Below, one piece after another: positions 49,168 to 57,836 of a stretch of 64,000 bases of DNA. A program made the position numbers and the translations under genes. Under the pieces are notes generated by a model. The model was not told where the DNA came from. It worked only from the letters and a program-made list of their open reading frames with translations, and made no database searches. Source of the DNA: CAVEFW01 sp963643505. Its GTDB lineage: Bacteria > Actinomycetota > Coriobacteriia > Coriobacteriales > Eggerthellaceae. The DNA is taken from NCBI GenBank assembly GCA_963643505.1, contig CAVIKF010000002.1:217655-281654 (forward strand), read 5' to 3'. The stretch's first letter is position 1. The number at the start of each line of letters is the position of its first letter.

Positions 49168-50430
49168 TTGACCGAAATCAAGAACACTTCTGTTATCGAT
49201 TTCACTGACATCGACGACGATCAGATGAATGCCATGATCGATGGCACCCTGACCGATTTTGACGAGGGCGACCTCGTTGACGGTACGGTTGTCAAGATTG
49301 AGCATGACGAGGTCCTGGTGGATATCGGCTTCAAGAGTGAGGGTGTCATCCCCTCTCGCGAGCTGTCCATTCGCAAGGACGCAGATCCGAGCGAGATCGT
49401 CTCAATCGGCGACAAGCTCGAGGCTCTCGTTCTCCAAAAGGAGGACAAGGATGGCCGCCTGATCCTGTCCAAGAAGCGCGCGGAGTACGAGCGTGCCTGG
49501 ATCAGCGTCGAGGAGAAGTTCAAGGCTGGCGAGATTGTCACTGGCGAGGTTATCGAGGTTGTCAAGGGCGGCCTTATCCTCGACATCGGTCTTCGCGGCT
49601 TCCTGCCTGCCTCTCTTGTTGACCTTCGCCGTGTAAAGGATCTTGACATGTACCTCGGCACTGAGGTTGAAGCTCGCGTTATCGAGATGGATCGCAACCG
49701 CAACAACGTTGTTCTGTCTCGTCGCGTTCTCCTCGAGGAGGGTCGTCGCAACGAGCGTGCTGAGATTCTCTCCAAGCTCACCAAGGGTATGCGCCTCAAG
49801 GGTTCCGTCTCCAGCATCGTCGACTTCGGCGCGTTTGTCGATCTTGGTGGTATTGACGGTCTGGTCCATATCTCCGAGCTTTCTTGGAACCACGTCAACC
49901 ATCCTTCCGAGGTCGTCAAGGTTGGCGACGAGGTCGAGGTCGAGGTTCTCGACGTCGATCTCCAGCGTGAGCGTATCAGCCTCGGCCTGAAGCAGACCAC
50001 CGAGGATCCGTGGGTCAAGCTTGTCGAGTCTTACCCGGTCGGTTCCATTGTCGACGGCAAGATCACCAAGGTTGTTCCTTTCGGTGCGTTCGTCGCCCTT
50101 GGAGCTTCCATCGAGGGTTTGGTTCACATCTCCGAGATGGCTGCAAAGCACATCGACACCCCGGCCCAAGTTGTCAAGGTTGGCGACGAGGTCAAGGTCA
50201 AGGTTATGGATGTCAACCCCGAGCGTCGTCGTATCAGCTTGTCCATGAAGGCTGCCGCTGCCGATCTCGGCATCGAGATTGAGGTTGACGAGAGCATCCA
50301 GCCCGAAGAGAAGCCGGCTCGCCGCAAGAACGATCGTCGCGAGAAGAAGGCTGAGGAAGCTGAAGATGCTCCTGCGGAGGAGACCGAAGAGGCTCCTGTC
50401 GAGGCTCCTGCTGAGGAGATCGCGGAGTAA
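49168..50430 (+). CDS. rpsA: Ribosomal protein S1 (four S1 domains)
   Basis: RNA-binding protein of the 30S subunit that promotes translation of mRNAs with weak or structured initiation sites. The 420-aa protein starts at TTG 49168 (AAAGGGG six bases upstream). It has four S1/OB repeats of about 70-85 residues: near 30-105 (GDLVDGTVVKIEHDEVLVDIG), 120-190 (GEIVTGEVIEVVKGGLILDIG), 205-275 (GMRLKGSVSSIVDFGAFVDLG) and 290-360 (GSIVDGKITKVVPFGAFVALG). Each quoted segment is only its start. An acidic Glu/Pro/Ala tail follows. Four domains and about 420 residues are typical of Gram-positive and actinobacterial S1. Confidence 0.93.
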   Translation: MTEIKNTSVIDFTDIDDDQMNAMIDGTLTDFDEGDLVDGTVVKIEHDEVLVDIGFKSEGVIPSRELSIRKDADPSEIVSIGDKLEALVLQKEDKDGRLILSKKRAEYERAWISVEEKFKAGEIVTGEVIEVVKGGLILDIGLRGFLPASLVDLRRVKDLDMYLGTEVEARVIEMDRNRNNVVLSRRVLLEEGRRNERAEILSKLTKGMRLKGSVSSIVDFGAFVDLGGIDGLVHISELSWNHVNHPSEVVKVGDEVEVEVLDVDLQRERISLGLKQTTEDPWVKLVESYPVGSIVDGKITKVVPFGAFVALGASIEGLVHISEMAAKHIDTPAQVVKVGDEVKVKVMDVNPERRRISLSMKAAAADLGIEIEVDESIQPEEKPARRKNDRREKKAEEAEDAPAEETEEAPVEAPAEEIAE

Positions 50431-50458
50431 TCTCCCGAGCAATCGTCTGAATTTGAGA

Positions 50459-50486
50459 ACCCTCCCTTTTTTGGGAGGGTTTTTCT
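50459..50486 (+). terminator. Terminator of rpsA
   Basis: The stem ACCCTCCC / GGGAGGGT with a T6 loop is followed by TTTTCTTT. Confidence 0.92.
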
Positions 50487-50532
50487 TTGTCGTGGCCTTA
50501 TGGGGCAAATCTTGCTCAAGCTTTCACAAAAA

Positions 50533-50550
50533 TTGCAAAAAAGTGAATAT
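50533..50550 (+). promoter_or_regulatory. Candidate ArgR site upstream of argJ
   Basis: TTGCA-N6-TGAATAT. The same motif with N7 occurs before argR (54380-54398). TGAATA is the half-site of ARG boxes. The site lies in a strikingly AT-rich stretch (50520-50600) before a TACAAT -10 candidate (50597-50602). Confidence 0.4.
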
Positions 50551-50668
50551 TTCTACCAAAAAATCAATTTTTTATGAAAAATTAAAAGATATTCCGTACA
50601 ATGGGCAAGGCTACATGAAATAGGGGAAATCCTTGTCGGATTGCTCCCAAAGAGAAAGACAGGCAAAC

Positions 50669-51967
50669 ATGGTCAAAAAGATAAAGCCTTTATATAACGG
50701 TGCTGCCGAGGAGCTTGCGCCTGGCTTGACTGAGATTGAGGGTGGGTGTACCGCCGCAAAAGGCTTTGCCGCTGCAGGCGTCCATGCTGGTTTCAAGAAA
50801 GACCCGACGAGACTCGATTTTGCCATTGTGGTTGCCGACGAGCCTTGTCCCGCTGCCGCGACGTTTACCCAAAACGTGTTTTGCGCGGCACCGGTAATCG
50901 TTTCGCGTGAGCACCTTGACGGTATCCAATACGGTATGGCGCGTGCGATCGCTATCAATTCCGGCAACGCCAACGCTGCCACCGGCGCTATCGGCCTTGA
51001 AAACGCGCGCACTTCCGCTCAGATGGTGGCAGATGCGGTGGGGTGCACGGCAGATGAGGTGCTTGTCGCCTCTACGGGTGTCATCGGAATGCACTTGCCC
51101 CTTGAGCCGTTCTCCGCGGGGCTTCCCATGGCGCTTGAGGCTCTTTCCCGTGACGTTGCTGCCGGCCACACGGTTGCGCGCGCCATCATGACGACCGATA
51201 CCGTCCCGAAAGAATGTGCCTTTACGTTTCGGGTTGAAAGCCCGGCGTACGGAGGTGCGACTTTCACGGTCGGCGGTATGTCTAAAGGCTCCGGCATGAT
51301 TATGCCGAATATGGCGACCATGATCAGTGTTATCACCACGGATGCCCCGATTGCCGCCATCGATTTGCGTGCTGCGCTTTCGGCGGCCGTGAAGGAAAGC
51401 TTCAACAAGATCACGGTTGATTCCGACACTTCCACCAACGACAGCTGCTTTGTTTTGGCGAGCGGCGCGGCTGTGCCCGGGGCTCCCATGATGAGGCCCG
51501 GCACTCCGGAGTTTACTCTGTTCGAACAAGCTCTCAACGCGGTTTGCAACAACCTTGCGCGCAAGATGGCCGCAGATGGCGAAGGCGCGACGCGTCTTGT
51601 AACGGTTCGTGTGACGGGCGCTGCTGACGACGAAGATGCTGACAAGGCAGCTCGTACCATCGCGAACAGCCCCCTTGTCAAGACCGCCATTTACGGCCAT
51701 GACGCAAATTGGGGACGAATTGCAGCTGCCGCTGGTCGCTCCGGCGCCCGCTTCAGGCAAGAGGATGTGTCCATCGACATCATGGGTATGCCGGTGTGCC
51801 GTGGCGGTCTGACGGTTCTCTTTGACGAGGATGAGGCGCTGAGGCGTTTTGAGGAACCCGAGATCGCCATCGACATCGATCTCGGCGCAGGTTCTGCCGC
51901 GACGAGGATGTGGACCTGTGACTTCTCCCATGACTATGTCACTATTAACGGAGATTACCGCACGTAG
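50669..51967 (+). CDS. argJ: Bifunctional ornithine acetyltransferase / N-acetylglutamate synthase ArgJ
   Basis: Recycles the acetyl group from N-acetylornithine to glutamate and can start the pathway with acetyl-CoA. The 432-aa protein has GCTAAKGFAAAGVHAG (about 19-34), AINSGNANAATG (about 95-106) and the self-cleavage site KGSGMIMPNMATM with the nucleophilic Thr (about 210). The C-terminal VDSDTSTNDS (about 251-260) follows. The ATG at 50669 has an AGAGAAAG stretch upstream; a longer in-frame start at 50633 is less likely. It is the first gene of argJ-argB-argD. argC is not here, so it must lie elsewhere if the pathway is complete. Confidence 0.96.
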   Translation: MVKKIKPLYNGAAEELAPGLTEIEGGCTAAKGFAAAGVHAGFKKDPTRLDFAIVVADEPCPAAATFTQNVFCAAPVIVSREHLDGIQYGMARAIAINSGNANAATGAIGLENARTSAQMVADAVGCTADEVLVASTGVIGMHLPLEPFSAGLPMALEALSRDVAAGHTVARAIMTTDTVPKECAFTFRVESPAYGGATFTVGGMSKGSGMIMPNMATMISVITTDAPIAAIDLRAALSAAVKESFNKITVDSDTSTNDSCFVLASGAAVPGAPMMRPGTPEFTLFEQALNAVCNNLARKMAADGEGATRLVTVRVTGAADDEDADKAARTIANSPLVKTAIYGHDANWGRIAAAAGRSGARFRQEDVSIDIMGMPVCRGGLTVLFDEDEALRRFEEPEIAIDIDLGAGSAATRMWTCDFSHDYVTINGDYRT

Positions 51968-52021
51968 GGCTAACGTCTTTGTTGGTGCCCCGCGTTCAGA
52001 GATAGGAAGAGGTTGGAAAAC

Positions 52022-52984
52022 ATGTATTACAGCAAGGAAACACGTCCCAAGGGCGTGTCAAGCCTTACGGCAGACGTCCTTGTGGAGGCCATGCCGTGGA
52101 TTAAAAACGTCACAGGCAAGACGATTGTCATCAAGTACGGTGGAGCAGCGATGGTCGATGACGAATTGCGTGCTGACGTCATGGCCGACATCGTTCTCTT
52201 GAAGATCATCGGAGTGAATCCCGTCATCGTGCATGGCGGCGGCAAGGCTATCTCCCAAGCCATGAAAGAATCCGACCTCCCTGTTGAATTTATCGACGGC
52301 CAACGCGTTACGACACCGGAGGCCATGGGTCTTGTTCGCGAGGTGCTTGTGGGGACGGTCAACCAGCAACTTGTCCAAGAGATGAACGAGCACGGCAATC
52401 TTGCCGTCGGTTTGTCCGGCGCCGACGCCGGTACGCTTATCGCCGAGCAGATGGACGACGTGCACGGTCGCGTCGGCAAGGTCACACAAGTGAACACCCA
52501 ACTGATTGACAATCTGATCAAGGCCGACTTCATACCGGTCATCGCCTCTATTGCCATGGGCAACGACGGCGGCGTCTTCAACGTGAATGCTGATGTTGTC
52601 GCAGGCCATGTTGCTGCGGCTATCGGAGCGCACAAAGTGGTCTTCCTCAGTGACGTGGACGGTCTCTATCGTGACTTTGAGGATAAGGACTCTCTCGTGT
52701 CGCGCCTGTCTTTGGATGAATGCGAGCAGATGATTGCCGACGGTGAGGTTTCCACAGGAATGATTCCCAAGCTCGGTGCATGTGCGCATGCGCTGCGCAG
52801 CGGCGTGAGTCGCGCTCACATGATCAATGGCACCATTCCCCATGCTCTCCTTTTGGAGCTGCTTACTGACAAGGGTATCGGAACCATGGTTTACAATGAC
52901 GGCGAGCAACCCGAGGCCCAACACTCGCTGAGTCGTTTCGCACAGCGTCTGGTTTCTCGCGGCAACGTCGAGCAACAACAATAG
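52022..52984 (+). CDS. argB: Acetylglutamate kinase
   Basis: Phosphorylates N-acetylglutamate, usually the feedback-controlled step of arginine synthesis. The 320-aa protein has TIVIKYGGAAM (Lys of the phosphate site, about 34-44), VIVHGGGKAIS (about 68-78), GLSGADAGTLIA (about 128-139) and the C-terminal EVSTGMIPKLGACAHAL (about 242-258). The N-terminal extension of about 25 residues before the kinase core could form the helix associated with arginine-sensitive hexameric NAGKs; that is inference. The start is ATG 52022; a TTG at 52013 lies too close to the ribosome binding site. Confidence 0.96.
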   Translation: MYYSKETRPKGVSSLTADVLVEAMPWIKNVTGKTIVIKYGGAAMVDDELRADVMADIVLLKIIGVNPVIVHGGGKAISQAMKESDLPVEFIDGQRVTTPEAMGLVREVLVGTVNQQLVQEMNEHGNLAVGLSGADAGTLIAEQMDDVHGRVGKVTQVNTQLIDNLIKADFIPVIASIAMGNDGGVFNVNADVVAGHVAAAIGAHKVVFLSDVDGLYRDFEDKDSLVSRLSLDECEQMIADGEVSTGMIPKLGACAHALRSGVSRAHMINGTIPHALLLELLTDKGIGTMVYNDGEQPEAQHSLSRFAQRLVSRGNVEQQQ

Positions 52985-53031
52985 GAATAGACAAAGCGCT
53001 TGTGCGCTGTGGTGAGAAAGGATGCAAAAGT

Positions 53032-54267
53032 ATGTCTTTGGCCGCACAACAAGAACTTGAGTCCCGCTATGTGATGGGAACCTTTGCCCGCAAACCCGTG
53101 GAGTTTGTGTCCGGCAAGGGCATGACGCTCAAGGATGATGAGGGTCGCGAATATCTCGATTTTATCGGCGGTATCGGTGCTGACAGTTTGGGTCATTGCC
53201 CTGAAGCTGTTGTGAATGCTGTCAAGGAACAGGCCGAAACCCTTATCCATGTCAGCAATTACTACTACATCGAGAAACGTGGTGAGGTCGCCAAGCTCGT
53301 CTCTGATATGTTGAACGAGGGCGATACCGACAAGCAGGATTGGAAGAGCTTCTTTGCGAATTCCGGCGCTGAGGCAAATGAGTGCTCCATCAAGCTCGCT
53401 CGCCTGTATGCGCGTCGTAAGTGGGTCGCGGCTGGCAACGAGCCGTTGACGAGCCCGCGTACCATCGTCGTTCTCGAGAAGAGCTTTCACGGTCGTACCC
53501 TAGCGACGCTTGCCGCCACGGCTCAACAGGTCAAGCAGGAGTGGTTTCAACCTTTGCCCAGCGGTTTTGTGACAACCCCGATCAACGATATTCCCGCTCT
53601 TGAGAAATTGTTCGAGGAGATGGGCGACCAGATTTGCGGTGTGTTGCTCGAGGTCATCCAAGGGGAGTCCGGCGTCAATCCGTGCACACCTGAGTTTCTT
53701 CAGGCTGTCCGCGCGCTTACCAAGAAACACGATGCCATGATGATTTGCGATGAGGTCCAGTGTGGCATCTATCGTGCTGGCACCTATCCCTTTGCGTTCC
53801 AACACTACGGAATAACTCCCGATATCGTCTCTATTGCCAAGGGGGTTGCGGGAGGTTTTCCGTGCGGCATGAGCGTTGCTCGTGCCAAGGTTGCTGCAGC
53901 TTATGAGCCTGGTGACCATGGTTCCACGTTCGGCGGAAGCAATCTTGCCGTTGCGGCGATATATGCAACCTTGACCGAGATCAAAAAACGTGGCCTTGCG
54001 GAGCAGGTTGCCCGGGTTGGCAAGTATATGCAGGAAAAGCTCGCTGCTTTGCCGCAAGTCAAGACGGTTCGCGGTCGTGGTTTGATGCTCGCTATCGACC
54101 TTGCAGACGAAGTGGAGAAAAACGCTCCGGACATCGTTCTTGCCGGTCTTGAGGTGGGCTTGGTGTTGAACTATACGGGTCCGCGCACCATGCGTTTCCT
54201 CCCGCCTTTGGTGTGCGTGGAAAGCGACGTCGACGCTATGGTGGAGAAACTCGTCACCATCATGTAG
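53032..54267 (+). CDS. argD: Acetylornithine aminotransferase
   Basis: PLP-dependent transamination of N-acetylglutamate semialdehyde to N-acetylornithine. The 411-aa protein of fold type I has FANSGAEANECSIKLAR (about 106-122), FHGRTLATLAAT (about 152-163), ICDEVQCGIYRAGT (PLP Asp, about 236-249), the Schiff-base Lys in VSIAKGVAGGFPCGMSVA (about 265-282) and GDHGSTFGGSNL (about 293-304). AGAAAGGATG precedes ATG 53032. It is the last gene of the arg operon. The stop is embedded in tandem 14-bp repeats and a terminator follows. Confidence 0.95.
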   Translation: MSLAAQQELESRYVMGTFARKPVEFVSGKGMTLKDDEGREYLDFIGGIGADSLGHCPEAVVNAVKEQAETLIHVSNYYYIEKRGEVAKLVSDMLNEGDTDKQDWKSFFANSGAEANECSIKLARLYARRKWVAAGNEPLTSPRTIVVLEKSFHGRTLATLAATAQQVKQEWFQPLPSGFVTTPINDIPALEKLFEEMGDQICGVLLEVIQGESGVNPCTPEFLQAVRALTKKHDAMMICDEVQCGIYRAGTYPFAFQHYGITPDIVSIAKGVAGGFPCGMSVARAKVAAAYEPGDHGSTFGGSNLAVAAIYATLTEIKKRGLAEQVARVGKYMQEKLAALPQVKTVRGRGLMLAIDLADEVEKNAPDIVLAGLEVGLVLNYTGPRTMRFLPPLVCVESDVDAMVEKLVTIM

Positions 54268-54300
54268 TCGCAATCGTGTAGCCACAACCATGTAACGTAG
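54259..54300. repeat. Three 14-bp tandem units spanning the argD stop
   Basis: Units atcatgtagtcgca, atcgtgtagccaca and accatgtaacgtag. The first contains the argD TAG; the later copies repeat a stop-like TAG or TAA in shifted frames. Identity is 11/14 between the first two and lower for the third. Confidence 0.8.
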
Positions 54301-54301
54301 G

Positions 54302-54332
54302 GGGCATCTGATTACTCAGGTGCCCTTTATTA
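54302..54332 (+). terminator. Terminator of the argJBD operon
   Basis: The 10-bp stem GGGCATCTGA / TCAGGTGCCC (one G-T pair), loop TTAC, is followed by TTTATTAAT. Confidence 0.85.
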
Positions 54333-54379
54333 ATATTCGCGGTAAAAAACGCGTAATTATAGGAACTAATTATGTGTAT

Positions 54380-54401
54380 TTGCATAAAAGATGAATATAA
54401 T
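54380..54401 (+). promoter_or_regulatory. argR promoter region with candidate ArgR site
   Basis: TTGCA-N7-TGAATAT (54380-54398) overlaps TATAAT (54396-54401), about 30 bp before the argR start. Overlap of an ArgR-like site with the -10 suggests autorepression. Confidence 0.45.
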
Positions 54402-54430
54402 AGGGGAGCAATCGGCTGAAAGGGTGTGCT

Positions 54431-54859
54431 ATGAGAAAACGGCAGCAACGTCATGACGCAATCCGTGACATCATTCGTACCTATCCTGTTCGTACGCAAA
54501 AGGATCTTGCCGAACAATTGCGCATCGCCGGCTACGACTGCACTCAAGCGACGGTTTCTCGTGACGTTCTCGAGCTCGGCCTTGTGAAGGCAGAAAACGG
54601 ACAATATGCCCTCCCTGAGGAACAACGTCTCGCCCGCCTTGTGTCGGACCTCGTTGTGAGCGTCCAGGCGGCCTGCAATCTTGTAGTTGTGAAAACAAGT
54701 CCTGGTGCTGCTCAGGGGGTTTCTGCCGCGCTCGATGCTGCTGCTATCGATGGCGCTCTTGGTACGGTCGCGGGTGATGACACTATCATGATTGCCGCAA
54801 AATCCTTTGAGGCGGCGGCTGATATAGGTGACCAAATCGAGGCGCTCCGTCTCAGATAG
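54431..54859 (+). CDS. argR: Arginine repressor ArgR
   Basis: Arginine-dependent hexameric repressor of arginine biosynthesis. The 142-aa protein has the N-terminal winged helix-turn-helix (KDLAEQLRIAGYDCTQATVSRDVLELGLVK in blocks, about 25-53) and the C-terminal arginine-binding/oligomerisation domain with TSPGAAQGVSAALDA (about 89-103) and GTVAGDDTIMIA (about 111-122), carrying the conserved Asp pair. It is located right after the arg operon with its own promoter. Confidence 0.95.
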   Translation: MRKRQQRHDAIRDIIRTYPVRTQKDLAEQLRIAGYDCTQATVSRDVLELGLVKAENGQYALPEEQRLARLVSDLVVSVQAACNLVVVKTSPGAAQGVSAALDAAAIDGALGTVAGDDTIMIAAKSFEAAADIGDQIEALRLR

Positions 54860-54866
54860 CATGCGT

Positions 54867-54893
54867 CGCCACTTTGCTTTAATGTGGCGTTTG
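54867..54893 (+). terminator. Weak terminator of argR
   Basis: The stem CGCCAC / GTGGCG with an 11-nt loop is followed by only TTTG; the efficiency is doubtful. Confidence 0.4.
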
Positions 54894-54921
54894 CGCTGAT
54901 TGGACGTGAAGAGATGTCGGC

Positions 54922-57126
54922 GTGAGCGTGGATGCTGCAAATCGCTGGGTTATGTCAACGAATGGGGAAAGTATGGCTCACTCAAACGCTCGACACATGA
55001 AAGTGACGAAGAAAAAGCACAACAAGCTCGTTCTTTTTCTTGCGGTGATACTGGTACTTGCTCTCTTGGCGTGTTGTGCGGGTGTGGGCCTCGCGTTCTT
55101 TTGGACACGCGATCTCCCCGCTTGTGATTCCGCGGAAGACTACAACGTCAGCTCGCCTACCACGGTGTATGCCGCAGATGGTACGACGGTTCTTGCGAGT
55201 TTCAGTTTGCAGAACCGCATTCCGCTCTCGTCTCTTTCTGAAGTTGGAGAGAACGCAAAATGGGCAACGGTGGCTGTTGAGGACGAGCGCTACTATGACC
55301 ATGGAGCCATCGACATTATCGGTATCGCGCGAGCGCTTTGGAACAATGTGACCGGTGGGAACATCGAGGGCGCATCCACTATCTCGCAACAGCTTGCACG
55401 TAACACCGTGCTGTCTGACGAGGCCAACGATATTTCTATCAAGCGCAAGGTTCGCGAAGCGGCCGTTGCGGTGCAAATGGAGCAGCTTTTCACCAAGGAC
55501 GAAATCCTGCTCATGTATATGAATACCATCAACTATGGTTCTGGTGCGTACGGCATTGAGGCTGCGGCACAACGATATTTCTCGAAGAGTGCGTTGGAGC
55601 TGACGTTGAGCGAGGCGGCCCTTCTCGCCGGCATTCCGCAATCTCCCACGTACAACAACCCCATCGATTATCTCGACAACGCAATCCAACGTCGAAACGT
55701 CGTCCTTGATCGCATGATGGCAAACGGCTTTATTGCCGAGGCCACGGCGGCTGCCGCAAAGGCAGAGCCTGTTGTGCTCGAGATATCCGATATCTCTACC
55801 GACGGAATAGAGAAATACCCGTATTTCACAAGCTACGTTCGAAGCGAACTGCTTAATTCGTACGACCTTACGTCTGCTGACATATTTGAAGGCGGCTTGA
55901 CGGTGTATACCACCCTTGATCCGACGATACAGGAGTACGCGGAGGGGGCTGTCTCTGAGAAGCTTAACCAGGTTGGAGACTCCTATGAGTGCGCGTTGAC
56001 CGCGATCGATCCCAATACGGGCTACATCAAGGCGATGGTTGGTGGGCGAGATTTCTATCAAAACCAATACAACCTTGCCACCCAAGCGACACGCTCCCCG
56101 GGGTCTTCCTTCAAGACATTTACCCTTGTGACGGCGATTCAGCAAGGAATCGACCCGAAGACGCGCGTCAATTGTGCGTCCACCGTAAAGATCGGCGATT
56201 GGGAGGTAAAGAATTACGGATACTCGAACTATGGGATACAAACCATATCGGGTGCGTTTGCGGTCTCCTCCAATACGGGTTTCGCCCGCTTGATCATGGC
56301 GGTCGGAGCGCAAAATGTCGCCAATACCGCCCATAGCATGGGTATCACGTCCGACCTGAGAGCGGAGGGGGCTTTGACCCTTGGCGCGTCGGAGGTGACG
56401 ACCCTTGAGATGGCCGACGCTTACGCCACTATCGCAAACGGTGGCACCCACTACGATGCCGTATGCGTCACGAAGGTCATTGATCGCAAGGGTAAAGTGG
56501 TCATCAACAATGAGACGCCTCGCGGAACCACGGTCCTCTCCGCAGAGGTAGCCCATGCGGCAACGGAAGTCATGAAGGGCGTCATCACAAGCGGTACAGG
56601 CACGGCGGCGCGACTGTCGAATGGCCAAGAGGCCGCAGGAAAGACCGGGACCTCCGAATACGAGTACGACAGTTGGTTTTGCGGGTTCACCCCTCAGATG
56701 TCGGTTGCCATTTGGCTTGGTGACCCCGACAACAAGAAAGCTACGCCCTCAAACGCCACAAGTGTGTTCTCTGCGTTCATGAACCAGGTACTCGAAGGGC
56801 AATCGCCCGTTGCGTTCCCTGCGGCGTCTGATCCGGAATATACGAAGACCTTCAGCAACATCGACCTCGATGTAAAGACCTCGTATTCCTCTTCGGTTGA
56901 CAATACGAACAACACAGAAGGCGAGGCAGCAAACGAGAACGCCAATACCTCCAACACAAATGAGGGCGCTGGCTCTGAGGGAGGACCTGGCGAGGGGGGT
57001 ACGATTACTCCTGACTCGGGGTCGGATTCCGGGTCCGATACGGGTGGAGGAGGCTCGGGTTCTGGTGATGCCGGAGGCTCGGGAGAGCCGGCGGACCCCC
57101 CTGTCGTCACAGGCCCTGCGGCATAG
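54922..57126 (+). CDS. Class A penicillin-binding protein (transglycosylase/transpeptidase), copy 1
   Basis: Polymerises and cross-links peptidoglycan outside the membrane. From GTG 54922 it has 734 aa; ATG 54952 and ATG 54973 are alternative starts. One transmembrane anchor (about 35-57). The GT51 domain has AVEDERYYDHGAIDIIGIARA (blocks, about 115-135), GASTISQQLARN (about 148-159) and NTINYGSGAYGIEAAAQRYF (about 195-214). The transpeptidase domain has the SxxK motif SPGSSFKTFT (about 391-400), SSNTGFA (about 450) and KTGTSE (about 574-579). The C-terminal tail is Ser/Gly/Asn/Glu-rich and probably wall-spanning. Confidence 0.94.
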   Translation: MSVDAANRWVMSTNGESMAHSNARHMKVTKKKHNKLVLFLAVILVLALLACCAGVGLAFFWTRDLPACDSAEDYNVSSPTTVYAADGTTVLASFSLQNRIPLSSLSEVGENAKWATVAVEDERYYDHGAIDIIGIARALWNNVTGGNIEGASTISQQLARNTVLSDEANDISIKRKVREAAVAVQMEQLFTKDEILLMYMNTINYGSGAYGIEAAAQRYFSKSALELTLSEAALLAGIPQSPTYNNPIDYLDNAIQRRNVVLDRMMANGFIAEATAAAAKAEPVVLEISDISTDGIEKYPYFTSYVRSELLNSYDLTSADIFEGGLTVYTTLDPTIQEYAEGAVSEKLNQVGDSYECALTAIDPNTGYIKAMVGGRDFYQNQYNLATQATRSPGSSFKTFTLVTAIQQGIDPKTRVNCASTVKIGDWEVKNYGYSNYGIQTISGAFAVSSNTGFARLIMAVGAQNVANTAHSMGITSDLRAEGALTLGASEVTTLEMADAYATIANGGTHYDAVCVTKVIDRKGKVVINNETPRGTTVLSAEVAHAATEVMKGVITSGTGTAARLSNGQEAAGKTGTSEYEYDSWFCGFTPQMSVAIWLGDPDNKKATPSNATSVFSAFMNQVLEGQSPVAFPAASDPEYTKTFSNIDLDVKTSYSSSVDNTNNTEGEAANENANTSNTNEGAGSEGGPGEGGTITPDSGSDSGSDTGGGGSGSGDAGGSGEPADPPVVTGPAA

Positions 57127-57249
57127 AAGGATGTTGTTGCGATAAACATGGTCGCTCTGTTGTTTTTTCTTGGCGACAGGTCGACGTCCCCTATTTTGTC
57201 GTAGAGTTTCCACGGACGAAAACATGATCATCGAGAAAAGGAACCGCGT

Positions 57250-57720
57250 ATGAAAAAACGATTTGCAACAAGTGTTGTTGCTGTTGCCGTGTCCGCAACG
57301 CTGTGTGTTGCAATGACGGGTTGCTCTGCTCTGACAGGGACGACTGCCTCTGCCCAAAACCCCATTGACCAGTATATGTCCCAGCTTGCACAGGTGACAT
57401 CAACGCTCAATGCCGATCTTGATGCGTTTACGGCCGCTGTGGAGTCGGGAGACGTCACCCAAATGCATGCTGCAGCGGAAGCGGCGGCAAAAGACGTCGA
57501 GAAGATGCAAGATCTCGAGGCTTCCGATTCTGTGAAGGAAGTAAAGGAGAAGTACGATGCGGGCTGTGCGGCTATGAAGGAAGCCCTCGATACGTATGTC
57601 ACGCTGTATGAAAGCGGAGAGGCTATTACCGAGGAATCTCTCAAGGCTGTTCAGGAACGATACCAAGAGGGCGTTGACATGTTGAAGGCGGCCGAAAAGG
57701 CTGCAACCGAATTGAGCTAG
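57250..57720 (+). CDS. Small predicted lipoprotein
   Basis: Function unknown. The 156-aa protein starts with a Lys/Arg-positive signal peptide and a lipobox-like VAMTGC (Cys about residue 25), so it is likely anchored to the outer face of the membrane. The mature part is entirely helical and Ala/Glu/Lys-rich, with a coiled-coil look (TSTLNADLDAFTAAVESGDV, then AEAAAKDVEKMQDLEA). It lies between two class A PBP genes, suggesting a cell-envelope role. ATG 57250 is preceded by GAAAAGGAACC. Its last codons and stop are part of an 18-bp tandem duplication. Confidence 0.8.
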   Translation: MKKRFATSVVAVAVSATLCVAMTGCSALTGTTASAQNPIDQYMSQLAQVTSTLNADLDAFTAAVESGDVTQMHAAAEAAAKDVEKMQDLEASDSVKEVKEKYDAGCAAMKEALDTYVTLYESGEAITEESLKAVQERYQEGVDMLKAAEKAATELS

Positions 57721-57747
57721 TCAACCTCGTTGAGCTGGTCAACGAAA
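57712..57747. repeat. 18-bp tandem duplication across the stop of the lipoprotein gene
   Basis: ttgagctagtcaacctcg followed by ttgagctggtcaacgaaa. The first 14 bases differ once. The period is six codons, so the copied stop (TAG) appears in frame as TGG. Confidence 0.85.
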
Positions 57748-57761
57748 AAAACGAACGCAAA

Positions 57762-57799
57762 AAGAAGGGGTGCCGCATATCCATGCAGCGCCTCTTCTT
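57762..57799 (-). terminator. Shared terminator between lipoprotein and PBP genes
   Basis: AAGAAGGGGTGC pairs with GCGCCTCTTCTT over 12 positions (two wobbles). On the minus strand it is followed by TTTTTGCG, so it best serves the minus-strand PBP gene; on the plus strand the T-tract is weak. Confidence 0.65.
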
Positions 57800-57830
57800 G
57801 GTTTAGGTTTAGCCTTGGTTTAGGTTGTTG
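57797..57830. repeat. 17-bp tandem repeat between convergent lipoprotein and PBP genes
   Basis: cttggtttaggtttagc and cttggtttaggttgttg (14/17 identical), directly adjacent. Confidence 0.85.
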
Positions 57831-57836
57831 CGGCCT

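Noticed and set aside
50431..50668. argC upstream of argJ
   Set aside because: The region is AT-rich and non-coding; no reductase motifs. argC must be elsewhere or absent.
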